Shown: positions 7,971 through 17,920, numbered from the stretch's first letter. The stretch: DNA of 64,000 bases from JAGIBJ01 sp032119795 (GCA_032119795.1 JAUMFO010000008.1:62001-126000), one strand, 5' to 3'. Translations and numbers: made by a program. The notes: generated from the sequence alone by a model not told the origin.

Positions 7971-8276
7971 TTACCGCCAGCCGCAGCTCGGTTGCCCGGA
8001 AGATTCCGAGCCGCAGGCCCCTACGTTGGGGTGGCGATGGGTAATCAGGAGAGGGGCTCGGGGAGGTCGTCGATTCTGCAGGGGCGCCCGTGAGCCCCGT
8101 GTTTGGATGGCGGCCCGCAGTCGGGGCAGAGAGTTCAAGGCGCTCTGGGCACTGAGGCCGCCACCGGATCTAGCGAGCAGCTCGATGACGCTAGCTCGGG
8201 CCCCACCGGTTCGGTGCCCATGTTTGGTCAGGGCGCGGTGGGCGTAGTGGTCCCAGTGCTTCGCTGACTCTGCCAC
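7971..8276 (-). pseudogene. Truncated Fur/Zur-like regulator
   Basis: GTG 8276 begins 7 nt after the WD40 stop. The first roughly 40 residues (WDHYAHRALTKHGHRTGGARASVIELLARSGGGLSAQ) align with the N-terminus of the Fur-family protein at 6864 (WVDHAHRRVAEAGLRTGAARAAVIEHLAGEGQ...TAQ). After SAQ the similarity stops. The rest is low-complexity Arg/Pro/Ser sequence without the recognition helix, wing or HHHHF sensor. A deletion or frameshift has most likely removed the remainder. A short protein could still be made, but it would lack a complete DNA-binding domain. Confidence 0.65.
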
Positions 8277-8282
8277 CGTCGG

Positions 8283-9287
8283 TTAGCGGGCCGCGTCAAA
8301 CATGGTCAGCGTGCCATCGGCAGTGCCGACGGCCAGGCGGGCACCGTTCGGACTCCACCGCAGCGTGCTGATCGGTCCGGGGGCAGCAGAGCCGCCGACG
8401 ACGTCAGTGGTGTTGTCGGGTTTCCAGAGCAGCACCATGCCGTCGCGGCTGCCGCTGGCAAGCAGGCCGGTGTCTGGGCGAAACTGCAGGGCAGTGACGC
8501 GGTCGGTGTGGTGCTCGAGCTCAACGGGTTTGGACCCGGCCGGGCCGCGGCGGCGGTGAAAGTCCCAGCAGGTGACGGCGTGGCCGCCGCCCGTTGCCAG
8601 CCAGCGCCCCGACGGACTCCACGCGAGCTCGCGGACCTTGGTGGCGTAGCCCCACATCTCGAGTTCTTTGCGTTTGGAGAGGTCCCAGAAGTGCACGGAG
8701 GCGTCCTGGTTGCCGTGGGCCAGGCGTTTGCCATCGAAGCTGAACGCGAGTTCCAGGATCGAGCCTTTCCATTCCAGATGGTCGGTGACCTTGGCGTCAC
8801 TTGCGCGAATCAGGCGGGCGCCGCCGTAGGTGCCCGCGGCGCACAGCACGCCGCGGGGGTGCCACTGCAGGCAGCTGATCGTGGCGGGCAGGTCCTCTGA
8901 CTGCTTGGCCGAGATGCCTTCTGGATCCCAGAAGTGCAGTGTGCGGCCGTGGGCGGCTGCAAGCAGCTTGCCATCGGGGCGCCAGGCGACGCGTTCCACC
9001 CAGGCGCTGCCAAGCGTGTGGCGCGTGCCGTTGATGGTGATCGTGCCGTCGCGGCCTCCGGAGGCCAGAGGCCCAGCCGGTGACCAGTCGACAGCCAGCG
9101 CACCGCCGGGGTGCTCGGCGACGGTGCGCGCGGCCCCGGTCTGGTCGAGGGTGCCGACGGTCCCGTCGTCCAACGCGTAGGCGACCTTCTCCCCGTCGGG
9201 AGCCCACGCCAAGCTCGAGACGTGGGAGCCCAGTTCGGCGGCCGTCTGGACGGTGAGGGACGCCGCGGTCGTGGCTAGGCGAGACAT
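8283..9287 (-). CDS. WD40-repeat beta-propeller protein of the zinc operon
   Basis: The 334-residue cytoplasmic protein consists almost entirely of WD40 blades, about seven. Examples are VSSLAWAPDGEKVAYALDDG, LAVDWSPAGPLASGGRDGTI, ERVAWRPDGKLLAAAHGRTLHFWD, SVHFWDLSKRKELEMWG, TALQFRPDTGLLASGSRDG and STLRWSPNGARLAVGTADG. Such propellers are binding scaffolds and no catalytic residue is expected. It starts 13 nt inside the end of the COG0523 gene (9275-9287), so the two are tightly coupled. A partner role for that GTPase, or for a metalloprotein client, is a reasonable inference, but the partner cannot be read from the sequence. Confidence 0.85.
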   Translation of the reverse strand: MSRLATTAASLTVQTAAELGSHVSSLAWAPDGEKVAYALDDGTVGTLDQTGAARTVAEHPGGALAVDWSPAGPLASGGRDGTITINGTRHTLGSAWVERVAWRPDGKLLAAAHGRTLHFWDPEGISAKQSEDLPATISCLQWHPRGVLCAAGTYGGARLIRASDAKVTDHLEWKGSILELAFSFDGKRLAHGNQDASVHFWDLSKRKELEMWGYATKVRELAWSPSGRWLATGGGHAVTCWDFHRRRGPAGSKPVELEHHTDRVTALQFRPDTGLLASGSRDGMVLLWKPDNTTDVVGGSAAPGPISTLRWSPNGARLAVGTADGTLTMFDAAR

Positions 9288-10273
9288 GCGCGAAAGCCCT
9301 CCTCAAGTTCGCTGCGGTTGAGGTTTCGGCCGATGAAGACAAGCTGGTTGCTGCGCGGCGTCTCGCCCCACGGTCGTTCGGGCTGGCCGTCGAAAAGCAT
9401 GTGCACGCCTTGAAAGACGTAGCGGTCCTCGCTGCCGGCGATCGCCAAAACGCCCTTCATGCGGAAGATGTCCAGGCCCTTCTCCTGAAGCAGCTTCCCG
9501 AGCCAGGCATTGAGTTTGTCGTCGTCCAGGTCGCCGGGAATCTCGATACCGACGCTCGTGACGGTTTCGTCGTGCTCGTGGTCTTCGGGGTCTTCTTCCA
9601 GCAGACCGGGTTCAAACTCGAGGACGCGTTCGAGGCTGAAGGCTTCCAGGCCGATGACGGCGTCAATTGGGACGTCGGCGTTCGTTGCGTGGTGGACTTT
9701 GGCGAAGCGGTTGATCGAGTGAATCCGCCCCTGCAGTGCTTCGAGCTGCTCGGCGCTGACGAGGTCGGATTTGTTGAGGACGATGACGTCGGCGAACGCG
9801 ATCTGTTCAACGATCTCGTGGGAGTCGTCCAGGTGCAGACTGGCGTGGGCGGCGTCGACGACCGTGACGATGCCGTCCAGGGAGAGCAGGGCCTGCATCT
9901 CATCGTCGACGAAAAACGTCTGAATCACTGGGCCGGGGTCAGCGAGGCCGGTCGTCTCGATCAAGATGTAGTCGAAACGGTCGCGGCTGCGCATCAGCGA
10001 TCCCAGGATGCGGATCAGGTCGCCGCGCACGGTGCAGCAGATGCAGCCGTTGTTCATCTCAAAGATCTCTTCGTCAGCGTCGATGACGAGCTCATTGTCG
10101 ATGCCGATCTCACCGAACTCGTTCTCGATCACGGCGATCCGCTTGCCGTGCTGCTCGGTGAGGATCCGGTTCAGCAGCGTCGTTTTGCCGGCGCCCAGGT
10201 ATCCGGTCAGGACGGTGATCGGGATCTTGGTCTGCGTCTGGTCGGGCGCGAGCTGGGTTTCGGTGGCGGTCAT
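9275..10273 (-). CDS. COG0523 (CobW/YjiA-like) metal-chaperone GTPase
   Basis: G3E-family GTPases of this group hand zinc or other metals to client proteins. The 332-residue product has the Walker A motif GYLGAGKTT (about residue 24), the metal-binding NGCICCTVRGD, the ETTGLADP switch region, the base-recognition LNKSD and a CobW C-terminal domain (FRMKGVLAIAG...LVFIGRNL). An acidic/His stretch (EEDPEDHEHDE) between domains may bind metal. ATG 10273 overlaps the upstream stop by 4 nt (ATGA), and the 3' end overlaps the WD40 gene. It belongs to the operon led by znuA. Confidence 0.93.
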   Translation of the reverse strand: MTATETQLAPDQTQTKIPITVLTGYLGAGKTTLLNRILTEQHGKRIAVIENEFGEIGIDNELVIDADEEIFEMNNGCICCTVRGDLIRILGSLMRSRDRFDYILIETTGLADPGPVIQTFFVDDEMQALLSLDGIVTVVDAAHASLHLDDSHEIVEQIAFADVIVLNKSDLVSAEQLEALQGRIHSINRFAKVHHATNADVPIDAVIGLEAFSLERVLEFEPGLLEEDPEDHEHDETVTSVGIEIPGDLDDDKLNAWLGKLLQEKGLDIFRMKGVLAIAGSEDRYVFQGVHMLFDGQPERPWGETPRSNQLVFIGRNLNRSELEEGFRACLA

Positions 10274-10545
10274 GGGGTGTCCTTGTGAAGCGTGTCGATG
10301 GCGTCCCGCAGCTGGCGCTCGGTAACGTCGCCGGCGGGCAGGTGGAAGCGAAGGTTGTGGGCGGTGCCGGGCCGCGGTGCGACGACGACGACGGTCTCAA
10401 GCGTCGGGCACTCTGCCTTCTTGCAGCGCAGCTGTGAGACGGTCACCAGCTGCGGCGCTGGCGCTGGCCAGGCCTCAATGACCCAGCCTCGGATCCGGCT
10501 ACTCACGGCCGGGGCGACACGGGGAATCCCGCTCAGAACACTCAT
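10270..10545 (-). CDS. Small conserved-looking protein of the znu operon with C-x4-CP-x2-ET motif
   Basis: ATG 10545 shares one base with the znuB stop, and the stop overlaps the next ATG by 4 nt, so this 91-residue gene is clearly part of the operon. It has a compact core, WVIEAWPAPAPQLVTVSQLR, CKKAECPTLETVVVV, and then NLRFHLPAGDVTERQLRDAI. The two Cys (C-K-K-A-E-C-P) could bind a metal. There is no signal or membrane segment. I do not recognise the family with confidence. The position between the zinc permease and the GTPase suggests a small metal-handling or chaperone-partner role. Confidence 0.75.
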   Translation of the reverse strand: MSVLSGIPRVAPAVSSRIRGWVIEAWPAPAPQLVTVSQLRCKKAECPTLETVVVVAPRPGTAHNLRFHLPAGDVTERQLRDAIDTLHKDTP

Positions 10546-11414
10546 CAGGTGATCACCTTTGGGTTGGGCAGGTCTGCGGCGTGCGCCGCGGGCAGGCGGA
10601 TGCGGCGCGGCAACGTAGCCACCGCGCTCACGACCAGGGCTGCCACGGTCACCAGCGCGATCGTGGCCCCAGGCGCCGCGCCCAGGTGGTAGCTCAGCGT
10701 GAGTCCCACGACGCACGAGACCACGCCGATGGTGGCGGCCAGCACGCTCATCGTCTCGGTCGTGTGGGTCCATAGGCGTGCTGCTGCGGCCGGGACGATC
10801 AACAGCGCAATGCTCATGAGCAGCCCTACGGTCTGAAGGGCCAGCACGACGGTGATCGCCAGCAGCATCAGCAGCGCCGGCTGCATAAGGGCGCCGCGGA
10901 TGCCGACCAGGCGCGCGTGCTGGGGGTCAAAGGTCATGGCCCGCAGGTCGCGCCACAGCAGGCCAACCCCGGCGAACGCGACCAACGCAAGCGCAGCGTT
11001 GAGCCACAGATCAGCCGACGTCACGGTGGTGATCGACCCAAACAGGAAGTGTGAGAGATCGACGCCGACGTTCTCGGAGCGGCTGACCAGCAGCACCCCG
11101 CCGGCAAAGAGCGTGACCTCCACGATGCCGATGATGGAGTCGCCAGCGAGCCTTGGGTGGCGGGCGAGGAGAGCCATCAGTGCGGCCATCAGCGCGCCTG
11201 CAGCCACGGCGCCTGCGGTCACGCTGAACCCGGCCAGATACGCAGCAGCCACGCCGCCGAGCGAGGCGTGGCCCATCGCGTCGCCCATGTAAGAGAGGCG
11301 CTGCAACACGATCCACGTGCCCACCACCGGGGCAACGGCGCCCACGAGTACCGCTGCCACCAGCGCGCGCTGCATGAACTCAAAGGTGAACGGCTCCAGG
11401 AACCAGGAGACCAT
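10545..11414 (-). CDS. znuB: Zinc ABC transporter permease (ZnuB family)
   Basis: ATG 11414 shares one base with the znuC stop and gives 289 residues beginning MVSWFLEPFTFEFMQRAL. The frame continues upstream, but that part overlaps znuC and is not needed. Eight or nine hydrophobic helices are visible. Family landmarks include VGTWIVLQRLSYMGDAMGHASLGGVA near the N-terminus and GALMQPALLMLLAITVVLALQTVGLLM in the middle. The protein forms the membrane channel for zinc (or manganese) delivered by the ZnuA lipoprotein. Zinc is favoured because the operator upstream of znuA is Zur-like and the neighbours are zinc genes. Confidence 0.93.
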   Translation of the reverse strand: MVSWFLEPFTFEFMQRALVAAVLVGAVAPVVGTWIVLQRLSYMGDAMGHASLGGVAAAYLAGFSVTAGAVAAGALMAALMALLARHPRLAGDSIIGIVEVTLFAGGVLLVSRSENVGVDLSHFLFGSITTVTSADLWLNAALALVAFAGVGLLWRDLRAMTFDPQHARLVGIRGALMQPALLMLLAITVVLALQTVGLLMSIALLIVPAAAARLWTHTTETMSVLAATIGVVSCVVGLTLSYHLGAAPGATIALVTVAALVVSAVATLPRRIRLPAAHAADLPNPKVIT

Positions 11415-12127
11415 CAGGCGGCAACTCCGAAGAACGTCTCGAGTCCCCGGCCTGAGAGGACCTCGCGCGGCGGGCCATCGGCGATCAGGCGCCGATTGAG
11501 CATCAGGCACCGCTGAAAACCAGCGCGGACGGCCGGCAGGTCATGGGTGGAGATCAGCACCGCGCACCCGGCGGACGTCATCGTGGCCAGCAGCGCGGTG
11601 AGCGCCTTGGCGGTGGGCGGGTCCACTCCGGAGAACGGCTCATCGAGCAACAGCACCGCGGCTTCCTGGGCCAGTGCCCGCGCAAAGAGCGCACGCTGCA
11701 GTTGGCCGCCGGAGAGGTCGCTAATCGGGCGCGCGCCGAGCCCGTCAAGCCCGACCGTCTCGATCGCCCAGGCCGCCGCTTGGCGGTCGATCGGACGTGG
11801 CCGACGCCCGAAGCGCAGGAATGGGCGGCGGCCCTGCATGACGAGCTGATCGACCGTGATCGGGAACCCGACGTCGATGTCGCGACGCTGAGGAATGAAC
11901 GCCACGCCGCAGGCGCGTTCACTATGGACGACGATCTCCCCGTCGTAGGGCACCAGACCGAGGGCAGCGTGCATCAGCGATGACTTCCCCGCGCCGTTTG
12001 GCCCAACGAGCGCCACAAGTTCGCCCGGCTCAAGGCGCAGGCTGACGCCATCGACGGCGCGCGTTTGCCCGTAGGCCACGCTTACGCCGCGAAGATCCAG
12101 TGCGGGCTCGCTTACTCCGCCGTGCAT
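11414..12127 (-). CDS. znuC: Zinc ABC transporter ATP-binding protein (ZnuC family)
   Basis: The 237-residue ATPase has Walker A GPNGAGKSS, Q-loop FIPQRRDIDVGFPITVDQLVMQG, signature LSGGQLQRA, Walker B VLLLDEPFSGVD and the H-loop STHDLP. The spacing and the RRDIDVxFPxTV segment are typical of the metal (Zn/Mn) uptake branch. Start ATG 12127 overlaps the znuA stop by 16 nt; GTG 12115 (SEPALDL) is an alternative. It would power zinc import through the ZnuB permease encoded immediately downstream. Confidence 0.94.
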   Translation of the reverse strand: MHGGVSEPALDLRGVSVAYGQTRAVDGVSLRLEPGELVALVGPNGAGKSSLMHAALGLVPYDGEIVVHSERACGVAFIPQRRDIDVGFPITVDQLVMQGRRPFLRFGRRPRPIDRQAAAWAIETVGLDGLGARPISDLSGGQLQRALFARALAQEAAVLLLDEPFSGVDPPTAKALTALLATMTSAGCAVLISTHDLPAVRAGFQRCLMLNRRLIADGPPREVLSGRGLETFFGVAA

Positions 12128-13083
12128 CCGAGCCCCTTCTGCAGGCGCTGGAGGTTGTCGTCCATGATCGACGTGTACGTGCGCCCGGCAGCCACCTCTT
12201 CCTTGGTGAGTCCCTCCACCGGGTTGAGCGCGTCGGTGGTCGCGCCGATCTCCTGCGCCACCGTCTCGGACAGCTTGCGCGGCACCAGCGTTTCGAAGAA
12301 CACGGTCTTCACGCCGTTAGCCTTGGCGTACTTGGCGGTTGCTGCCAGCGAGCTGGGATCTGGCTCGGCTTCAGGTGAGATGCCAGCAATGGCGGCCTGC
12401 CTGAGGCCATAGCGATCGGTGAGGTAGCCGAAGGCGGCGTGGCTGGTCACGACGACTTTGCTGCGGCACTGCTCCAGCGCGCCTTCAAAGCGGCGGTCAA
12501 GCTCGGCGAGCTCGCCGAGGTACCGGCGTCCGTTCTCCTCATAGACCTCGCGGCCTGCCGGGTCGGCGACGATGAGTTCGTCGCGGATGCGCGTTGCCAT
12601 CTTCACAAAGCGCGCCGGATCGACCCAGACGTGCGGATCGCTGCCGCCTTCGAGAACCTCGCCGTCAACGTCGCCACGCACGCCGGGGATCCCGGCCTGA
12701 GCCGCGCGGAGCTGCATCCCGTCGAGCAGGTCAACCGACGTTGCTGAGGGCGGCAGCGACCCCACGGCCTTCTCGATCGCCGGCTGAAAGCCGCCGCCGA
12801 TGTAGAACACGACCTTGGACTGCTCGATGGCCTGCGCGACCTTCGGCGAAGGATCAGCATCATGCGGCCCCCCACCTACGGGCGTGGCGCCGACCACCGA
12901 CACGCGCTCGCCGCCGATCTCCTTGGCGGCCTCCTCAAGCGGATAGAACGACGCCACGACCGGCACGCGATCAACGCCGGCTTGAGCGGTGTCCTGCTCG
13001 TCCCCGCAGCTCGCCAAGCCCACACAGGCCGCCGCGAGCACGCAAAGGGTCGCAGCGGAAGCCGAGGATCCGTTCAATCTCAT
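12112..13083 (-). CDS. znuA: Zinc-binding lipoprotein of the ABC transporter (ZnuA family)
   Basis: The 323-residue product starts at ATG 13083 and has a lipoprotein signal ending in LASC. Cluster A-1 binding-protein motifs hold the expected metal ligands: GGGPHDADPSP, GGSDPHVWVDP and VVTSHAAFGYL. The usual fourth ligand region reads TDALNPVEGL. There is no long His-rich loop. The operator-like palindrome 13086-13100 ends only three bases upstream of this ATG, so either the message is leaderless or has a very short leader, or the site overlaps the start region. It heads the operon znuA-znuC-znuB-small protein-COG0523-WD40. Confidence 0.93.
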   Translation of the reverse strand: MRLNGSSASAATLCVLAAACVGLASCGDEQDTAQAGVDRVPVVASFYPLEEAAKEIGGERVSVVGATPVGGGPHDADPSPKVAQAIEQSKVVFYIGGGFQPAIEKAVGSLPPSATSVDLLDGMQLRAAQAGIPGVRGDVDGEVLEGGSDPHVWVDPARFVKMATRIRDELIVADPAGREVYEENGRRYLGELAELDRRFEGALEQCRSKVVVTSHAAFGYLTDRYGLRQAAIAGISPEAEPDPSSLAATAKYAKANGVKTVFFETLVPRKLSETVAQEIGATTDALNPVEGLTKEEVAAGRTYTSIMDDNLQRLQKGLGCTAE

Positions 13084-13085
13084 TA

Positions 13086-13100
13086 TGAGAACGATACTCA
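13086..13100 (+). promoter_or_regulatory. Zur-like operator of the znuA operon
   Basis: The site reads TGAGAACGATACTCA, a near-perfect palindrome (TGAG...CTCA), and extends to atgagaa...ctcat. It lies in the 64-bp gap between the end of a COG0523 gene and znuA, and abuts the znuA ATG. Occupation by a repressor would block transcription initiation or the start codon region. Confidence 0.75.
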
Positions 13101-13147
13101 TTTGCACCCTGAGCGGCGTCGCCCCCCGAATGCGCCGCATCCAAGCT

Positions 13148-14152
13148 TCAGCGCGGCACGGCCGCACAGTCCCCCAGCGCGGCCTGCCAGAGCTGCTCAT
13201 CGAGCTCATGCCCGATCGCCACGAGCGTGGAGCGGCGCTCCTCGGCCTCGGCCCACGGCCGCCCAGGGGCGCTCTCCAGATACCCATGGACGCCGTGAAT
13301 TACGACGGCATGCGGCAGTCCCTCAATAGCGAGGATGCCCTTGAGGCGGTTGAGATCTGGCCCCTTGAAGGCCGTGAGCCCCTGGAGCCACTGCATCGTG
13401 GTCTGCAGATCCAGCTCCTGGTCGCACCGCACGGCGATCGTCTCGACCTGCGGGTGTGGCGAGCCGATGCCCGTCCGAAAGCGTCGCCGCGGCTTCGGCG
13501 AAGCCTCATCCCGCGTAACGCGGCCGGGCGCAAACGCGAAGACATTGAAGACCTTGGCCGGGGGGACATCTCCAGCAACGGCCTCCAGTACTTCGGCACT
13601 TGGGCTCAATCTTGAGACCTGAGTCCTGGCTCCTGCTAGTCGAGCATTGCCAGCCAAATCCGGCTTGCTGATGATGACCGTTGACGCCAGCTCGATCTGG
13701 CGCTGGATCTGGGGGTAGCGCCGGTCTGCAAGTTGCCCGGCGATGCTTCGCGCATCAACGACGCAGACCACGGAATCCAGTCGCAGGAGATCCGGCCGAC
13801 TGGTAACCGCATCGATGACCGGCCCCGGGTCCGCGACGCCCGTGGTCTCGATCAGGATCTGATCGACGCCCGCCAGGGCCATCTTCGTGAGCGCGATCTC
13901 CAGCTCCCCGCGCACCGAGCAGCACAGACAGCCGCTGGCCAGCTCGATGAGCTGCTCGCTGCCGGGCGAGAGCAGCTGGCCGTCGATACCGACCTCTCCG
14001 ATCTCGTTGATGATCAAACCGACCCGCCGGGCTGGGTCGCGTGCGAGCACCGCCGCAGCAAGGGTGGTCTTGCCTGCGCCCAAGGCGCCAGTCAGGATCG
14101 TGACCGGCGTGCACGCCGCGCTCATGGCGCCTGCCGGAGCGCGCCCGCTCAC
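13148..14152 (-). CDS. COG0523 GTPase with altered base-recognition motif
   Basis: The 334-residue product has Walker A GALGAGKTT, the metal motif SGCLCCSVRGE, ETTGVADPGPV and a CobW C-terminal domain (LNRLKGILAIEGLPHAVVIHGVHG...LVAIGHEL). The NKxD motif that reads the guanine base is replaced by SKPD (VIISKPDLA), so nucleotide specificity or turnover may differ from its three paralogues. GTG 14152 overlaps the rpmG stop by 4 nt; ATG 14125 (SAACTPVTILTG) is an alternative. Co-transcription with a zinc-free L33 places it in the zinc-starvation response. Confidence 0.9.
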   Translation of the reverse strand: MSGRAPAGAMSAACTPVTILTGALGAGKTTLAAAVLARDPARRVGLIINEIGEVGIDGQLLSPGSEQLIELASGCLCCSVRGELEIALTKMALAGVDQILIETTGVADPGPVIDAVTSRPDLLRLDSVVCVVDARSIAGQLADRRYPQIQRQIELASTVIISKPDLAGNARLAGARTQVSRLSPSAEVLEAVAGDVPPAKVFNVFAFAPGRVTRDEASPKPRRRFRTGIGSPHPQVETIAVRCDQELDLQTTMQWLQGLTAFKGPDLNRLKGILAIEGLPHAVVIHGVHGYLESAPGRPWAEAEERRSTLVAIGHELDEQLWQAALGDCAAVPR

Positions 14153-14313
14153 CGGGCCTCGCGAAACAGTTCATGGCGGTACAGGCGCTTGTCGTACTTG
14201 CGCAGCTCCAGGCGGTGAGGAGTGTTGCGCTTGGACTTCGTCGTCCAGTACGTGGTGCCCGTCCCACCCACCGATTCCAGGCGGATAGCGATGCGTGTGT
14301 CTGATTTGGCCAT
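14149..14313 (-). CDS. rpmG: Ribosomal protein bL33, zinc-independent (C-minus) form
   Basis: The 54-residue product MAKSDTRIAI...ELFREAR matches bL33 over its whole length (SVGGTGTTYWTTKSK, RLELRKYDKRLYRH). It contains no cysteine, whereas the zinc-binding form has two CxxC pairs. Bacteria commonly express the cysteine-free paralogue under zinc limitation so that ribosomal zinc can be released, usually under Zur control. The operator-like site 14393-14407 lies 80 bp upstream. The stop overlaps the GTG of the following COG0523 gene, so the two are translated together. A zinc-binding copy is expected elsewhere in the genome. Confidence 0.93.
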   Translation of the reverse strand: MAKSDTRIAIRLESVGGTGTTYWTTKSKRNTPHRLELRKYDKRLYRHELFREAR

Positions 14314-14392
14314 GAGGCTTTCCTTGATCGATGCCGAGCCGCACGTCCGGCAAAGCCACGCGCTCGCCAGACCCTGCGGATCGAAACTAGAA

Positions 14393-14407
14393 TGAGAACT
14401 AGTATCA
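14393..14407 (+). promoter_or_regulatory. Zur-like operator between rpmG and the COG0523 pair
   Basis: TGAGAACTAGTATCA lies inside a longer imperfect palindrome (aatgagaa...tatcatt). It sits between rpmG (minus, start 14313) and the COG0523 gene starting at 14481 (plus), so one site could control both divergent units. Confidence 0.75.
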
Positions 14408-14480
14408 TTAGTGTAGACGATGGTCTTGCCGCGCTCGACCGCGCTGAGCCGGCGGCCATCACCACGACTTTGGAGCTGCT

Positions 14481-15775
14481 GTGCCCGATCGCCTTCCCGT
14501 TACCGTCCTCTCTGGCTTCCTCGGAGCCGGCAAAACCACGCTCTTGGAGCACGTGCTGCGCAACCGCGAGGGGCGGCGCGTGGCGGTGATCGTCAACGAT
14601 ATGAGCGAGATCAACGTCGACGGCGCGCTGCTGCGCGGTGGCGACGCCCGGATCGATCATGTCCAGGAGCAGCTCGTGGAGATGAGTAACGGGTGCATCT
14701 GCTGCACCCTGCGAGAAGACCTGCTGCTAGAGGTCGGAAGGCTCGCCCGAGAGCGTCGCTTTGATGCGCTGCTGATCGAGTCGACCGGGATCAGCGAGCC
14801 GCTACCGGTCGCTGAGACGTTCACCTTCGAGGACGAGGACGGCACCAGCCTCTCCGACATTGCGCGGCTGGACACGATGGTGACCGTGGTCGATGCCTCC
14901 ACGTTCCTGGAGGAGTGCGACGGCACCGACGAACTCAACGAGCGCGGCCTCGGGCTGAGCGAGGACGACGAGCGCTCGATCGTTGACCTGCTGATCGATC
15001 AGGTCGAGTTCGCCGACACGATTGTGATCAACAAGGTCGATCTCGCCGATGAAGAGACCGTCGCGCGCATCGAAGCCATCGCGCATTCCCTGAATCCGCG
15101 CGCGAAGCTGGTGCGTGCGACGAGGTCGCAGGTCGACCTCGCTGAGGTCCTGGAGACCGGCCGCTTTGATCTGGATGAGGCCGCAAACGCCCCCGGCTGG
15201 CTCGCGACGCTGCGCGGCGAGGAGATTCCCGAGACCGAGGAGTACGGCATCAGCAGCTTCGTGTTTGCTGCACGCCGCCCCTTCGCCCCTGCCCGCCTGC
15301 ACGCAGCCGCATCGAAGTCGTGGGACGGCATCCTGCGCGCCAAGGGCTTCTTCTGGCTCGCCTCGCGCGACGACCTAGCGGGCGAGTGGTCTCAGGCTGG
15401 CCGCGTGCTGACCGTCGGTGCTGCGGGGCCGTGGTGGGATGCCCTGAGCGACGAGGAGAAGGACGAGGTCCGCAAACTCGAAGGCATCGACGGAATGCCG
15501 CCCGAGTGGCAGGAGCCCTTCGGCGACCGCCGCCAGGAACTGGTGTTCATCGGCTCCGACATGGACCAGGCTGAGATCCGCGCTCGCCTGGAAGATGCCC
15601 TCCTCACCGACGAGGAACTCGCTGGCGGCCCAGCGGCCTGGACCGCCATGCCGGACCCGTTCCCCGTGTGGGAGTTCGTGGAAGCGGGCCATGAAGACCA
15701 CGACCACGGTGCGGCCACGTTCGATCCGCGAACCGGCACGGCCCTTGCTGACCCCAGCGATCCGCGAGCCACCGC

Positions 15776-15779
<4 letters not shown>
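14481..15779 (+). CDS. COG0523 GTPase, long actinobacterial form
   Basis: GTG 14481, preceded by a GGAG, opens a 432-residue protein. It has Walker A SGFLGAGKTT, NGCICCTLREDLL, the ESTGISEPLPV switch, INKVD and the extended CobW C-terminal domain with FFWLASR and RRQELVFIG. A His/Asp tail (EAGHEDHDHG) near the C-terminus may bind zinc. Proteins of this long type are frequent members of actinobacterial Zur regulons. It is divergent from rpmG across a Zur-like site. Its stop overlaps the start of a close paralogue. Confidence 0.93.
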
Positions 15780-17011
<1,232 letters not shown>

Positions 17012-17050
17012 GCTGCAGGCACAGGAACTCGCGCACGAAGCGGTCGCGTC

Positions 17051-17920
17051 CTAGGCTCCTACGGGCGCATCGACCGACACGGCCCCTTGTGCAGGGACCA
17101 CCTGCTTGTGGTGCGTCGGCGTGCCCGGCGGGGACTTTGCGTGATGAAGGTCGCCGACCGTTATGCGTAGGCGGCCGGTGAGCGGGTTTTCGTCGATGGC
17201 GGCCTCGACGCCGAAGACCGCTGCGATGAGCTGGGGCGTCAGGACCTGGGCCGTTGGTCCTGATGCCACCAGTCGTCCGCCAGCCAGGACGTGTAGCTCG
17301 TCGCAGACTGCGGCGGCGAGGTTGAGGTCGTGCATCACAGCCAGGACGGTCCCGTGGTGGTCGCGAACGAACTGCAGTAGCTCGACTTGTGCGCGGAGAT
17401 CGAGGTGGTTGGAGGGTTCGTCGAGCAGCAGCGTTGGGCTGTCCTGAGCCACTGCGCGGGCGAGCATCACTCGCTGGCGCTCCCCGCCAGACAGCGCTGC
17501 GATCGAGCGGTCGGCCAGATGTGCGGCGCCAACGGCGGTAAGTGCTTCGTGGGCCAGGCGTTCCTGCGCGCGCACCGATTCGCGCTGGCGGGACTGGTGA
17601 GGCAATCGGCCTGAGCGCACCACATCGAGGGCGCGAAGGTCCTGCGCTGCTCCGGCGTCCTGTGCGACAACGGCCACGGCGCGGGCAAGCTCGTGGCGCG
17701 TGAGGTCGTTCCACGCGTTGCGCCCGTCCAGCAGTACGGCGCCTTGTTCGGGCGCAAGGCCGCGGTAGATCGTGCGAAGCAGCGTCGACTTGCCGCTTCC
17801 GTTGGGTCCAAGGACTCCCGCGACGGTGCCTGCAGCGAGCTGCAGGGTGACGTCGGTGATGGCGGGAGTTGCGGCGCGGCGATGGCGGGCGGTGAGGTTC
17901 TTGAGTTCCAGGAACGTCAT
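17051..17920 (-). CDS. FecE/BtuD-type ABC transporter ATP-binding protein
   Basis: ATG 17920 (TFLELKNLTARH) overlaps the permease stop by 4 nt and gives 289 residues. The motifs are GPNGSGKST, AVVAQDAG (Q-loop), LSGGERQRV, LLLDEPSNHLD and VMHDLNLA. This arrangement is typical of importers for siderophores, haem and cobalamin. A 30-residue C-terminal extension with His residues (HHAKSPPGTPTHHKQ) is unusual. It energises the FecCD-type permease upstream. The matching binding protein is probably the lipoprotein at 26403, at the other end of the RiPP genes. Confidence 0.92.
   Translation of the reverse strand: MTFLELKNLTARHRRAATPAITDVTLQLAAGTVAGVLGPNGSGKSTLLRTIYRGLAPEQGAVLLDGRNAWNDLTRHELARAVAVVAQDAGAAQDLRALDVVRSGRLPHQSRQRESVRAQERLAHEALTAVGAAHLADRSIAALSGGERQRVMLARAVAQDSPTLLLDEPSNHLDLRAQVELLQFVRDHHGTVLAVMHDLNLAAAVCDELHVLAGGRLVASGPTAQVLTPQLIAAVFGVEAAIDENPLTGRLRITVGDLHHAKSPPGTPTHHKQVVPAQGAVSVDAPVGA

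Noticed and set aside
14171..14359. 62-codon minus-strand frame overlapping rpmG
   Set aside because: It is the wrong frame; the correct frame at 14149-14313 gives a complete bL33.
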